Assembly: GCA_027083445.1 (NCBI GenBank)
Contig: JALWOP010000002.1
Span: 1 to 32,940 of the forward strand
Origin: Planctomycetota bacterium
GTDB lineage: Bacteria > Planctomycetota > UBA1135 > GCA-002686595
Length of the DNA stretch: 32,940 nt
Reading direction: 5' to 3'
The notes beneath the pieces are model-generated. The model was not told the origin of the DNA and did not search any database. It saw only the letters and a list, made by a program, of their open reading frames with translations. This document shows, piece after piece, positions 1 to 7,729 of the stretch. Numbering within the stretch: position 1 is the first letter of the stretch; each line of letters starts with the position of its first letter. The position numbers were made by a program, and so were the translations under genes.

Positions 1-51
1 GAGGCAGGGCGGCGCTCGTGGCCTCCATTCTACGGCCGGGGCGCGGCGGGG

Positions 52-1074
52 TCAGCGGGGCAGGGCATCCAGGTCGAATCCGCTGAGCTGGCCTGCGGAA
101 AGGTGGTGCCAGCCCAGCCCCGCAATCATGACCGCGTTGTCGGTGCACCACTCGGGCTCGGGGAAGAATGTTGCGATTCCCTCCTCCAGCGCCTCCTGGG
201 CCAGGCGCTGGCGCAGGCGGCGGTTGCAGGCCACGCCCCCGGCGACCAGGACCTGCTCACAGCCCTCCTGCCCCGCGGCGCGCAGGGTTGTTTTCACCAG
301 CGCATCGACGACCGCTTCCTGGAAGGAGGCGGCGACATCCGCACGGTCGGGGATCTGGTCGACCTCCGGCGTCGGGGCGAGGGCGTCCCCTCCCCGCAGG
401 TGGTAGAGCACGGCGGTCTTCAGCCCCGAGAAGCTGAATCCCAGGCCGCCGTCCTTGGGTCGGTAGCGTGGGAAGGGTATGGCCCCGGGGTCGCCCTGTT
501 CGGCCAGAGCCGAAACGGCGGGTCCCCCCGGGTAGGGTAGGCCGAGCAGGTGGGCCACCTTGTCGAAGGCTTCGCCGGCGGCGTCATCCCGGGTCGTCGC
601 GAGCTGGCTCATCTCCAGGGGACTGCGGGATAGGTAGAGGGCGGTGTGTCCCCCGGATGCGACCAGGGCGACGCAGGGATAGCGCACCGCATCCCTCGGC
701 GCTCCCATCGTGGCGGCATAGACGTGGGCTTCGATGTGGTGCACCCCGATCAGGGGCAGACCCCGGGTGAAGGCGAGCGCCTTGGCTGCCGAGAGGCCGA
801 CCAGGAGTGAACCGACCAGCCCCGGACGGTGGGTGACGGCGATTGCTGCCAAATCGTCCAGTCCGCACCCGGCTTCGTCGAGGGCTCGATCGATGACGGG
901 CAGGATGGAGCGCAGGTGGGAACGGCTGGCGATCTCCGGCACGACCCCACCGTAGAGCGCATGCTCGGCGACCTGGCTGTCCACCACGGAGGAGAGCACG
1001 CTCCTGCCCTCTGCGACCACCGCCGCCGCGGTCTCGTCACAGGAGGATTCGATACCGAGGATGAGTTCGGTCAA
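52..1074 (-). CDS. tsaD: tRNA N6-adenosine threonylcarbamoyltransferase TsaD
   Basis: TsaD transfers the threonylcarbamoyl group to A37 of ANN-decoding tRNAs, working with TsaB and TsaE in the cytoplasm. I chose the TTG at 1074 as start: the protein then begins M-TELILGIESSCDET, as the family does, is 340 residues long (family about 337-345), and the TTG overlaps the TGA of the upstream peptidase gene as TTGA. The reading frame extends further upstream but that part looks like antisense of the peptidase. Visible motifs are the metal-binding HIEAH (H113, H117), VASGGHT near 138-144, the GGVACN nucleotide loop, and CTDN with the third metal ligand D312. One oddity is HRPGL at 82-86, where relatives usually have GPGL. 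It is the last gene of a minus-strand run and is probably translationally coupled to the peptidase. Confidence 0.96.
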   Translation of the reverse strand: MTELILGIESSCDETAAAVVAEGRSVLSSVVDSQVAEHALYGGVVPEIASRSHLRSILPVIDRALDEAGCGLDDLAAIAVTHRPGLVGSLLVGLSAAKALAFTRGLPLIGVHHIEAHVYAATMGAPRDAVRYPCVALVASGGHTALYLSRSPLEMSQLATTRDDAAGEAFDKVAHLLGLPYPGGPAVSALAEQGDPGAIPFPRYRPKDGGLGFSFSGLKTAVLYHLRGGDALAPTPEVDQIPDRADVAASFQEAVVDALVKTTLRAAGQEGCEQVLVAGGVACNRRLRQRLAQEALEEGIATFFPEPEWCTDNAVMIAGLGWHHLSAGQLSGFDLDALPR

Positions 1075-2366
1075 TCGAGGGGCTCCGCAGGGGGATGCTT
1101 GCCGGAGAGTAGATCCAGGGCGACCGTGAGCTCTGGGTCTCGGGGTAGCTCGGCGATCAAATCCAGTCCCTCTGCCTCTTCCCAGCGGGCCAGGGCATCG
1201 AGGGCTTCCGGCGGGGGACCGTAGTCGCTCTGGTAGCGCCACAGGGTCATGCGCTCTGCCTCCGACAGGGCGACGCTCACATCGGGGAGGATGCCGTAGT
1301 CCCGGTCCGGTTCCGCGCTGCGCTCAAAGGTGCGCCCCGAGGGGGAGTAGTAATAGGACGAGGTCACCTTGGCGCGTGTGCCCCAACGCGGGAAGTGCCG
1401 CACGGTCTGCACCATCCCCTTGCCGTAGGTCGGAGTGCCGACGAGCACGGCTAGACGGTGGTCTTGCAGGGCTCCGGCCAGCATCTCACTGGCGCTGGCG
1501 GTCTCTCCGTTGACCAGGACGACCATGGGCGTGCCCCGGTAGAGTGCCTGGTCCGCTTGGGCCTGATAGGAGACCTCCTCGCCCCGTCCCTCGGTGTAGA
1601 CGATCCGGCCCGCGGGGATGAAGCGCCGGGCGATGGCGATGGCGCTGTCGAGTACTCCTCCAGGGTTACCTCGCAGATCGAGGACGAGAGCGTGGGCTCC
1701 ACGGGTGGCGAGATACTGGAAGGCGGCGTCGAACTCCTCTGCGGTGTGCACGCTGAAGGAGGAGATCGAGAGGTAACCGATGCCCCGCTCCGGGTCGAGG
1801 ACCTGGACGTGGCGCACGGTCGGATCGATGACGGGACCCGGCTGAAGCACCAGGGTACGCTCTTTGCCATCCAGACCACGGACAACGGCTTCGAGCTTGT
1901 CCTCGGGCGGATGGGAGAGCCGATAGCGGAACTCCTGTTCGTCCAGATCGGAGACGGGTTCACCTGCCAGGGTCAGGAAGCGATCGCCGACGCGCAGGCC
2001 GGCGCGGCTCGCAGGGGACTGGGGCAGGGGATAGAGCACTCTCCCTTCACCGATCGGGCGCTGGAAAACAGCCCCGATGCCACGGAAGCTTCCTTCGGTC
2101 TCCCGCCCGAGGCGTGCGGACTGCGAGACGTCGTAGTAGCGTGAGTAGCGGTCCAGGCCACGTAACATTCCGTCCAAGGCCATGTGGACCAGCTCGTCTG
2201 GGCTGACGTCTCGCACGAAGGACTTGCGCGCGAAGTCTCGCACCTCGATGTACTGCATGACATCGTCTTCCTCATCGAAGAGGCCGATCTCAGCCATGAG
2301 GACCACCAAGATCAGAGTTGTGATGACACCGAGGAGGAAGGTGACGACGAGCGAATCGCGCTGCAT
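1071..2366 (-). CDS. S41 family carboxy-terminal processing peptidase (CtpA-like)
   Basis: Membrane-anchored periplasmic serine protease of the C-terminal processing family, which trims or degrades exported proteins from their C-termini. The 431-residue protein has an uncleaved signal anchor at about 6-28, a PDZ domain at about 95-180 (substrate binding), and the S41 catalytic domain at about 190-375. The catalytic pair is visible as S291 in GETASASE and K316 in TYGKG; the 25-residue spacing matches that of known CtpA proteases. LDLRGNPGG at 229-237 is another family signature. Its stop overlaps the TTG start of tsaD by four bases, and it lies 31 bases after the transketolase N-half gene, so all four genes may be one transcript. 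The substrate cannot be predicted. Confidence 0.93.
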   Translation of the reverse strand: MQRDSLVVTFLLGVITTLILVVLMAEIGLFDEEDDVMQYIEVRDFARKSFVRDVSPDELVHMALDGMLRGLDRYSRYYDVSQSARLGRETEGSFRGIGAVFQRPIGEGRVLYPLPQSPASRAGLRVGDRFLTLAGEPVSDLDEQEFRYRLSHPPEDKLEAVVRGLDGKERTLVLQPGPVIDPTVRHVQVLDPERGIGYLSISSFSVHTAEEFDAAFQYLATRGAHALVLDLRGNPGGVLDSAIAIARRFIPAGRIVYTEGRGEEVSYQAQADQALYRGTPMVVLVNGETASASEMLAGALQDHRLAVLVGTPTYGKGMVQTVRHFPRWGTRAKVTSSYYYSPSGRTFERSAEPDRDYGILPDVSVALSEAERMTLWRYQSDYGPPPEALDALARWEEAEGLDLIAELPRDPELTVALDLLSGKHPPAEPLD

Positions 2367-2397
2367 GGCACCATTCTAGGCCAAGCCCGACGGGCTC

Positions 2398-3237
2398 TCA
2401 GCTCGCGGCCGTTTCTCCCAGCTCGGCCATCGCCTGTGCATACTGCTCATCATTCGGCGCGACCCCGTGCCACCCGGGCTGATCCTCCATGAAGGAGACG
2501 CCCTTGCCGATCACCGTGCGGCAGATGATGGCGCTGGGGCGGTATCTCTCGGCCTTGGCTTCATGCAGCGCATCATCCACGGCATCGAGGTCGTGTCCGT
2601 CGATTCGTACGGCGTGCCATCCGAAGGCCTCATACTTTTGAGCCAGATCGCGAACGTTCATGACGTCGTGCATGTGTCCATCGATCTGAACGTCGTTGAA
2701 GTCGACCAGAACCGTCAGGTTGCCGACGCCGTAGTGGGCTGCGCTCGTCGCGGCCTCCCAGATCTGTCCCTCCTCGCTCTCCCCGTCGGATGAGGTGCAG
2801 TAGATCTGACTGTCCCAGCCGTTGGCCCGGGCGGCGATAGCCATGCCTGTCGCCACCGAGACCCCGTTCCCCAAGCTACCCGTGGAGAAATCGATCCCCA
2901 GGTCCGGATTGCGGTGGGGGTGTCCCTGGAGGGGAGAGCCGAACTTGCGAAAGCGCACGAGTTCCTCGCGAGGAATGATCCCCTTGATCGCAAGCAACGA
3001 GTAGTAGCCGGCGCAGGTGTGGCCGTTGCTCAGAATGAAGCGATCCCGGTCGGGCGCATGCAAGCAGGTCGGATCCAGGCGCAGGTGTTCGCAGAACAGC
3101 ACCGTCATGAAGTCGGCCATGCCCAAGGGCCCGCCTGGATGGCCACAGCCGGCCGCGTGCACCATCGTCAGGATGTCCCGTCGGACCTGGGTTGCGATGC
3201 CTTGCAGTTCGCTGCGTCGTTCGCTGGAGAGAGCCAT
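2398..3237 (-). CDS. Transketolase, N-terminal (ThDP pyrophosphate-binding) subunit
   Basis: This is the N-terminal half of a split transketolase, which moves two-carbon units between sugar phosphates using thiamine diphosphate. The 279-residue protein carries the PP domain: GHPGGPLGMAD near 32-42, SNGHTCAGYYSLLA, and a diphosphate/Mg site resembling GDG...N in SDGESEEGQIW followed by VDFNDVQIDG. It ends where single-chain transketolases continue into their Pyr domain, and that domain is encoded by the gene just upstream, only 3 bases away. The two proteins should form an alpha2beta2 enzyme. The C-half gene comes first in the operon, the reverse of the usual order in split transketolases. A cytoplasmic role in the non-oxidative pentose phosphate pathway is expected from the family. 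Confidence 0.93.
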   Translation of the reverse strand: MALSSERRSELQGIATQVRRDILTMVHAAGCGHPGGPLGMADFMTVLFCEHLRLDPTCLHAPDRDRFILSNGHTCAGYYSLLAIKGIIPREELVRFRKFGSPLQGHPHRNPDLGIDFSTGSLGNGVSVATGMAIAARANGWDSQIYCTSSDGESEEGQIWEAATSAAHYGVGNLTVLVDFNDVQIDGHMHDVMNVRDLAQKYEAFGWHAVRIDGHDLDAVDDALHEAKAERYRPSAIICRTVIGKGVSFMEDQPGWHGVAPNDEQYAQAMAELGETAAS

Positions 3238-3240
3238 GCT

Positions 3241-4218
3241 TCAGGCCTTTCGTTGCAACAGGTCCCGTGCGCGGGCGGCGATACCGGTAGCGTCCAGTCC
3301 GTAGAAGGCCAAGAGCTCTTCGGCCGTGCCGCTTTGCCCGAACGAGTCGTCCAGGCCCACCATCTCGAGGGGGCAGGGAAGGTTGCGCGCCAGGACCTGG
3401 GCGACGGCGTCGCCCAGTCCCCCGCGAATCTGATGTTCCTCGGCGGTCAGAATCGCCCCGCACTCCGCCGCGGCGTCAAGGATCATCTCTGCGTCGATGG
3501 GGTCGATCGAGGCCATGTTGATCACCCGTGCTTCGATGCCGTCCGCGGCGAGTCGGGTCGCGGCAGCGAGTGCCTGGGCGACCTCGACGCCGCAGGCGAT
3601 GATGGCCAGGTCCTTCCCCTCACGCAGGAGCGCTCCTCGACCCAGGACGAACTCGTAATCCTCAGAGAGGACCACCGGGGTCGCTGCCCGGGAGAGGCGC
3701 ACATAGAAGGGGCCTGGAGTCGCCGCTGCGGCCCGGATCGCCAGGCGCGCTTCGACCGCATCGGCGGGGACGAGCACGCGCATCTTCGGGAGGACGCGCA
3801 TCAAAGTGATGTCCTCGAGCATTTGATGGGACTTTCCATCCTCACCCACCGTCAGGCCGGCGTGGGTGGCGCAGACCTTCACCGAGAGTTCGGGAACGCA
3901 GACGCTCTGACGGATCTGCTCCCAGGCCTTACCTGCGGCGAACATGGCAAAGGAGCTGGCGAAGACCGTCTTGCCCTGGGCGGCCAGGCCGGCGGCCGTT
4001 CCGATCATGTTGGCCTCGGCGACACCCAGATTGAGAAAGCGGTCGGGGTATGCCTGGCCGAAGGCCTTGGTCTTGGTCGAACCGGAGAGGTCGGCGTCGA
4101 GCACGAAGATGTCGTCGCGCTCGCCGCCGAGCTCGACGAGAGCATCCCCGTAGGCGTTGCGGGTCGCCACGGGGTTCGGCTGGCCGGTCGCGAGGGGAGC
4201 GAGGGCGGAGGGAGTCAT
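3241..4218 (-). CDS. Transketolase, C-terminal (Pyr domain) subunit
   Basis: This is the second half of the split transketolase. The protein from the ATG at 4218 has 325 residues. It shows the Pyr domain (VATRNAYGDALVELG, DADLSGSTKT, then FLNLGVAEANMIGTAAGLA, with the Glu of GVAEAN expected to activate thiamine diphosphate), CATHAGLTVGEDGKSHQ, and the C-terminal transketolase domain from about residue 200 (LIACGVEVAQAL; FGQSGTAEELL). The frame stays open to 4332 without another convincing start; no Shine-Dalgarno site is visible before 4218, so the exact start is uncertain. The stop is 3 bases from the N-half gene, consistent with co-translation and complex assembly. 1-deoxyxylulose-5-phosphate synthase is a related alternative, but the split form and the motifs favour transketolase. 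Confidence 0.92.
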   Translation of the reverse strand: MTPSALAPLATGQPNPVATRNAYGDALVELGGERDDIFVLDADLSGSTKTKAFGQAYPDRFLNLGVAEANMIGTAAGLAAQGKTVFASSFAMFAAGKAWEQIRQSVCVPELSVKVCATHAGLTVGEDGKSHQMLEDITLMRVLPKMRVLVPADAVEARLAIRAAAATPGPFYVRLSRAATPVVLSEDYEFVLGRGALLREGKDLAIIACGVEVAQALAAATRLAADGIEARVINMASIDPIDAEMILDAAAECGAILTAEEHQIRGGLGDAVAQVLARNLPCPLEMVGLDDSFGQSGTAEELLAFYGLDATGIAARARDLLQRKA

Positions 4219-4502
4219 GTCGTCGAAGGGAGGCTGGCGGGGGAGGCCGGGGAGGCTTTGTACCTGCCGGTTCGGGGATCCAGATCCCGGTAGAGGACGA
4301 TTTCTGCCAGGTGGACTGCTGGAAAGGCCCAAGTGTCCCCGATGGTGGACGGTAGGCCCTAGCGTGACCGAAGGGCCAGGCAGACGTAGAAGATTATCGA
4401 GTAATCACTTAGAAGGCTCTGCCCCCCTCTCGATCCGGCTGGCACGCCGATCGCAGGCTTCCTGCGCGCCCCAACGCCGCTCTCGCGGCAGGAGTCCGAT
4501 GA
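4219..4502. other. Divergent intergenic region
   Basis: This stretch separates the minus-strand transketolase genes from the plus-strand EF-hand gene and should hold promoters for both. An AT-richer patch at about 4388-4415 (GATTAT, TAATCA) is the likeliest promoter area, but I could not fit a -35/-10 pair. An AGGAG at 4490-4494 is the ribosome binding site of the EF-hand gene. No gene or strong hairpin was seen. Confidence 0.4.
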
Positions 4503-5783
4503 ATGAAACGTACAGCGCTGATCTCCGCCCTCGCCCTGGTCACCCTCTTCAGCCCTGCCTACGCGTCAGAGGACGCCGCGATCGGGCTCAGCACCGTTCG
4601 CGGCCTGTTCCGCAGGATGGATACGGACGGTAACGGCGAGATCAGCGCCCTGGAGGCCGGGCGTAACCATATTCCTAGCAAGGACTTCGTAGCGTACGAC
4701 AGCAATCGTGACCGCCGACTTTCCCAGGCGGAGTTCACCCTCTTCTACCGCCAGCTCGTGATTCGGTCGGGCAGGAAGGTCGCCGCGGATTTGGATGCTG
4801 AGGCGGCACGCATCACGGCTGCCCGACGTGCCAAGCGGGCCGACGAGGTGGAGCGGCGGGAGCAGGCCCGCAAGAAGGCCCTGGAGGAGGCGCGTCGGGC
4901 CGAGGCGGCCCGGGAGAGTGAACGAGAGGCCCAGGAGGCCGCACGCGCCGAGAAGGCCCGTCAGGAGGCCGATCGGACGGGAGCCGGTAAGAGCGGCAGC
5001 GAGGGGAAGCCGACCGCCAATCCGGGAGGGGTTGCCACGCCGGGGAGCGTCCAGTCCGCCGATCCGCCCCCCGCGCCTCCCGAGGAGGGTCTGAGCGATG
5101 CCCAGCGTGCTGAGAAGGCCCGAGCGGAGAAGCAGGCCCAGGACGCTGCGCGAGCCGCCAAGGCTCGGGCTGAGAAGCAGGCCCAGGACGCCGCCCGCGC
5201 GCAGAAGGCGCGTGAGGAGAAGCAGGCCCAAGACGCCGCGCGTGCTGCCCAGGCCCGTGCCGAAGCGGAGGCTGCGGAAGCCGCCCGGCGCAGGCAGGAA
5301 GAAAAGGACGAGGCGGCCACCCCCGAGGAGCGTGCCGCGGGCTACGTGAAGCGTCTGGTCAAGGCCGGCCGTCTCACCACCCAGCAGGCACGGGACTTCT
5401 ACACCCTGCTGACCGCACCGCCCTCGGGCAGCTCCGATGCGGTCGCAGTGGACACCCTGCGGACTGCCCTCGCCGCAGCCAAACGGCGCATCACTTCGCT
5501 GGTCGTGGCGGGAGCGTTGACTTCAGAGGAGGGGCGCCAGCTCTCCCAGGCTCTCGATGCTCGGGCCAAGGCCGCTCTTCCCGCCCAAGGGGGAACCGAA
5601 CGCAAGGCCGGAAGTGGACGCCGAACGGCCAAGCCCAAGGACGCTGGGGCTGCGCGGAGCCGTGACGGTGGCAAGGGTGTGCGCTCGGTAGGCAGGGTCA
5701 AGAACGCTGGGACCGTCCGTCCCGTGGGGAGTGCCCCACAGCCGAGAACCTCACGGAGTGGAGCCCAGCGGAAGAGGGACTAG
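4503..5783 (+). CDS. Secreted EF-hand protein with TolA-like Ala/Arg/Glu coiled coil
   Basis: This 426-residue exported protein is of unknown function. A signal peptide spans about 1-21 (ending SPAYA). Two EF-hand calcium loops follow: D40-E51 (DTDGNGEISALE, fully canonical) and D66-E77 (DSNRDRRLSQAE, with D, N, D and E in place). From about 95 to 157 and 198 to 270 it is a charged Ala/Arg/Glu/Lys helix, broken by a Gly/Pro linker at 158-197. Residues 209-253 are three 15-residue repeats starting EKQAQDAAR. Near the C-terminus two similar short helical segments (about 281-304 and 326-350, core LVxAGxLT) resemble SHOCT-type oligomerisation motifs, and the tail is basic. The ATG has AGGAG eight bases upstream. 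Calcium-dependent binding at the envelope is an inference; low-complexity composition weakens homology arguments. Confidence 0.85.
   Translation: MKRTALISALALVTLFSPAYASEDAAIGLSTVRGLFRRMDTDGNGEISALEAGRNHIPSKDFVAYDSNRDRRLSQAEFTLFYRQLVIRSGRKVAADLDAEAARITAARRAKRADEVERREQARKKALEEARRAEAARESEREAQEAARAEKARQEADRTGAGKSGSEGKPTANPGGVATPGSVQSADPPPAPPEEGLSDAQRAEKARAEKQAQDAARAAKARAEKQAQDAARAQKAREEKQAQDAARAAQARAEAEAAEAARRRQEEKDEAATPEERAAGYVKRLVKAGRLTTQQARDFYTLLTAPPSGSSDAVAVDTLRTALAAAKRRITSLVVAGALTSEEGRQLSQALDARAKAALPAQGGTERKAGSGRRTAKPKDAGAARSRDGGKGVRSVGRVKNAGTVRPVGSAPQPRTSRSGAQRKRD
5127..5261 (+). repeat. Three 45-bp in-frame tandem repeats
   Basis: Three units (5127-5171, 5172-5216, 5217-5261) each encode 15 residues beginning EKQAQDAAR. 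Differences between units are few, pointing to recent duplication within the coiled-coil segment of the EF-hand protein. Confidence 0.85.
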
Positions 5784-5828
5784 CGGGCCCCTACGTGCGG
5801 ACTCGGGACGACCTAAGCAACAGACGAC

Positions 5829-6278
5829 CTAATGCAGCATCGGGGTGGATGAGCTTTCGTCCTCTCCCCGGTACTCCGCGTAGCTGTCCTCGGTTTCGAA
5901 GACCCGCACGCGGGTGAGACGGGCGCCGCCCCACTGCGGTTCGCGCCGAACCAGGCGCTCCCAGAAAGCGATCGCCAGGGTCTCGGCGGTGATGATGTCG
6001 AGGGAGCGCAGGAAGGGCACGTCTTCGTTGAGAAGGCGGTGGTCCACTGCCTGGACAAGCTCCTCCTGCATGGCGCTATCGAGATCGACGAGGTTCATGA
6101 TCATCCCCGTGCGGGGATCGAGTTCCCCCGCGACTCGGACCTCGACCAGGTAGTTGTGCCCATGGATGTTTCCGCAGGGACCGTAGGTCTCGCGGTTCTG
6201 CTGGGCGTCCAGGTGGGGAGAGTGCAGGCGGTGAGCGGCTGAGAAGCGCACGCGGTGAACGAGGGCGACCTTGGGCAT
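5829..6278 (-). CDS. queD: 6-carboxytetrahydropterin synthase / 6-pyruvoyltetrahydropterin synthase family (QueD-like)
   Basis: T-fold enzyme acting on dihydroneopterin triphosphate, most likely the QueD step toward queuosine. From the ATG at 6278 it has 149 residues; the frame extends 12 codons upstream, but this ATG has a GAGGGAG about ten bases before it and starts like the family. Zinc ligands are H16 (FSAAHRL), H39 and H41 (in CGNIHGHNY); the catalytic Cys is C35 within CxxxHGH; D79-H80 in VDHRLLN complete the active site; an acidic FETEDSY at 127-133 should hold the pterin-binding Glu. Other queuosine genes are not in the window, so a tetrahydropterin-type PTPS role cannot be excluded. 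It is convergent with the EF-hand gene, only 45 bases away. Confidence 0.88.
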   Translation of the reverse strand: MPKVALVHRVRFSAAHRLHSPHLDAQQNRETYGPCGNIHGHNYLVEVRVAGELDPRTGMIMNLVDLDSAMQEELVQAVDHRLLNEDVPFLRSLDIITAETLAIAFWERLVRREPQWGGARLTRVRVFETEDSYAEYRGEDESSSTPMLH

Positions 6279-6488
6279 GCAGGGGAGTCTCCCTCGCCGG
6301 AGGGGGGCTGGCAATGCGTAACTTGCGTCAGGGAGGTTGCCGCTGGGGTCCCGATTGGAGGCCGGAGGAGGATGTCTATCCCGGATTCAGACCCCTGGAG
6401 GCCCATTCGTAAGGCTTGGCGAAGTTTTTTTGGGCTTCGGAAGACGGGTGGGGATCGGCTATTCGGATGTACCTAGCGGAGTCTTCCC
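6279..6488. other. Divergent intergenic region with a possible leader ORF
   Basis: This region lies between queD and the 119-residue gene. It contains a 34-codon frame at 6372-6476 (starting MSIPDSDPW, with GGAGG three bases before the ATG) that stops 12 bases before the next gene. Its reality is unproven. No clear promoter was identified. Confidence 0.25.
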
Positions 6489-6848
6489 ATGAAGAAAGCC
6501 TACGACCGAGAACTCGTCCAACGTCTCCTGCCGCTCCTGCGCTCGATCGGCGTCGAGATCGCCGAGCGCATGCACGAGGAGCGCGTTCTGCAGGGACGTA
6601 TCGCCGTCTATGAGCGACGCGGGGAGTATTGCGCTGAGCTCTTCAACCTGCGGGCTGCACTGGCCGTCCACCGTCGTGAGTTGCGTCTGGCGCGCAAGGA
6701 ACTCGAGACCCTCGGGTGCGTTTTGGATCGCAACCATCCGGGACGGATCTTGATCCCCGGAGCGGATGGGGATGTCGAGAACGGCTTCACCTGGGCGGCG
6801 AGCGATCCCACCCTGCGGCGTGCGGCAACGGGAGTAGCTATCGCCTAG
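6489..6848 (+). CDS. Small helical protein, possibly DUF2203-like
   Basis: A 119-residue cytoplasmic protein that I do not firmly recognise. Residues 1-75 are amphipathic helix rich in Glu, Arg and Leu, and the C-terminal third (LETLGCVLDRNHPGRI, then GFTWAASDPTLR) has the general layout of DUF2203 proteins, where a helical hairpin is followed by a short beta region after an LGC motif. That match is by eye only. The ATG follows AGCGGAG with 7-base spacing. A perfect 14-bp hairpin lies 35 bases after the stop and separates it from the convergent SDR gene. Confidence 0.65.
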   Translation: MKKAYDRELVQRLLPLLRSIGVEIAERMHEERVLQGRIAVYERRGEYCAELFNLRAALAVHRRELRLARKELETLGCVLDRNHPGRILIPGADGDVENGFTWAASDPTLRRAATGVAIA

Positions 6849-6883
6849 CCGCCCCGTCCTGCCGATTCTCGGAACAGACCGGC

Positions 6884-6914
6884 GCGGGCCGTCCACCTTT
6901 GGTGGACGGCCCGC
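6884..6914. terminator. Perfect 14-bp hairpin between convergent genes
   Basis: Arms 6884-6897 and 6901-6914 are exact reverse complements with a TTT loop. It lies between the ends of the 119-residue gene (+) and the SDR gene (-). There is no T-tract on either side, so it may act as a bidirectional terminator or RNA 3'-end stabiliser. Confidence 0.7.
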
Positions 6915-6940
6915 CCGCATTCGCGGGCTCTCGCCCGTGG

Positions 6941-7645
6941 TCAAGTGGAGCTGGACGGCGGAGGAACTTCCAGGTCGGCTTGATCGCCCTCGGCCTGGTA
7001 GGCCTCCCAGATCACGGCGGCGACATCCTCGGGCTGGTTCATCGCATCGCGATCCCAATCGCCTTCCACCCCCTCGAAGATCGTCGTTGCCGTGGGGCCG
7101 GGGTAGACCGTCGAGACGCGGATGCCCCGGGGACGCAGGTCCTCTCGCAGGCTGTTCGAGAATCCCATCAAGCCGGCCTTCGTCGCTGAATAGAGGCTGC
7201 TACCGGGGAAACCCTGCCGGGCAGCGATGGAGGCGATGTTGAAGATGTGGCCCTTGGGGCTCTCCGTGAGGGCTGCGAGGGACTCCTGGGTCGTGAGGTA
7301 GGGACCGGTCAGGTTGACCTCGACCATGCGCTCCCAGTCGCGCAGCTCGGTCTCTTCGAAGGGCTTGGATTCGAAGATGCCCGCGTTGTTGACCAGGACG
7401 TCCATCTCCTCATCGAAGAAGTCCACCGCCCGGAAGACCGCGGCTTCGATGGAGCCGTGATCTCGGAGGTTCATCTGACAGGCGATGCCCTGCCCGCCGG
7501 CGGCTTCGATCTCTCCGACGACCGAGTCGAGCTCGGAGGAGGTGCGTGCGGCGACAGCGACCTGGGCGCCTTCCCGGGCGAAGCGCAGGGCGATGGCGCG
7601 ACCGATACCTCGGCCGCCGCCGGTGATGAAGATGCGGATGCTCAT
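6941..7645 (-). CDS. Short-chain dehydrogenase/reductase (SDR)
   Basis: Classical NAD(P)-dependent oxidoreductase of 234 residues. The Rossmann glycine motif TGGGRGIG is at 8-15, the structural NNAG at 86-89, N111 in VNLTG, catalytic S139, and the YxxxK pair Y152/K156 in LYSATKAGL; YPGPTAT follows. Arg at 34 after the second strand (AVAARTSS) suggests NADP(H) preference. Substrate cannot be told; the family spans 3-ketoacyl-ACP reductases and many alcohol dehydrogenases. The C-terminal tail is short and Pro/Ser-rich. An AGGA sits eight bases before the ATG. It is divergent from the membrane-protein gene at 7730. Confidence 0.9.
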   Translation of the reverse strand: MSIRIFITGGGRGIGRAIALRFAREGAQVAVAARTSSELDSVVGEIEAAGGQGIACQMNLRDHGSIEAAVFRAVDFFDEEMDVLVNNAGIFESKPFEETELRDWERMVEVNLTGPYLTTQESLAALTESPKGHIFNIASIAARQGFPGSSLYSATKAGLMGFSNSLREDLRPRGIRVSTVYPGPTATTIFEGVEGDWDRDAMNQPEDVAAVIWEAYQAEGDQADLEVPPPSSST

Positions 7646-7690
7646 GGGGGGGTCCTGGAGGGACGGCGGATTCTACACGGCTCCCTCGGA

Positions 7691-7720
7691 TCGACTCGCC
7701 TCGGCCCGGCGCGATAGACT
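7691..7720 (+). promoter_or_regulatory. Possible promoter for the 7730 gene, close enough to give a leaderless mRNA
   Basis: TCGACT (7691-7696) and TAGACT (7715-7720) are separated by 18 bases and each matches the sigma-70 consensus at four of six positions. The -10 ends only nine bases before the ATG, so transcription would start at or next to the start codon. No Shine-Dalgarno site is present, which fits. Confidence 0.35.
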
Positions 7721-7729
7721 CTAGTCTCC

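Noticed and set aside
1-51. Possible start of a further minus-strand gene (ATG at 28-26)
   Set aside because: Only nine codons are visible, with no ribosome binding site; too little to call.
2914-4293. A 459-codon plus-strand open frame
   Set aside because: It is antisense to both transketolase genes and contains no known motif.
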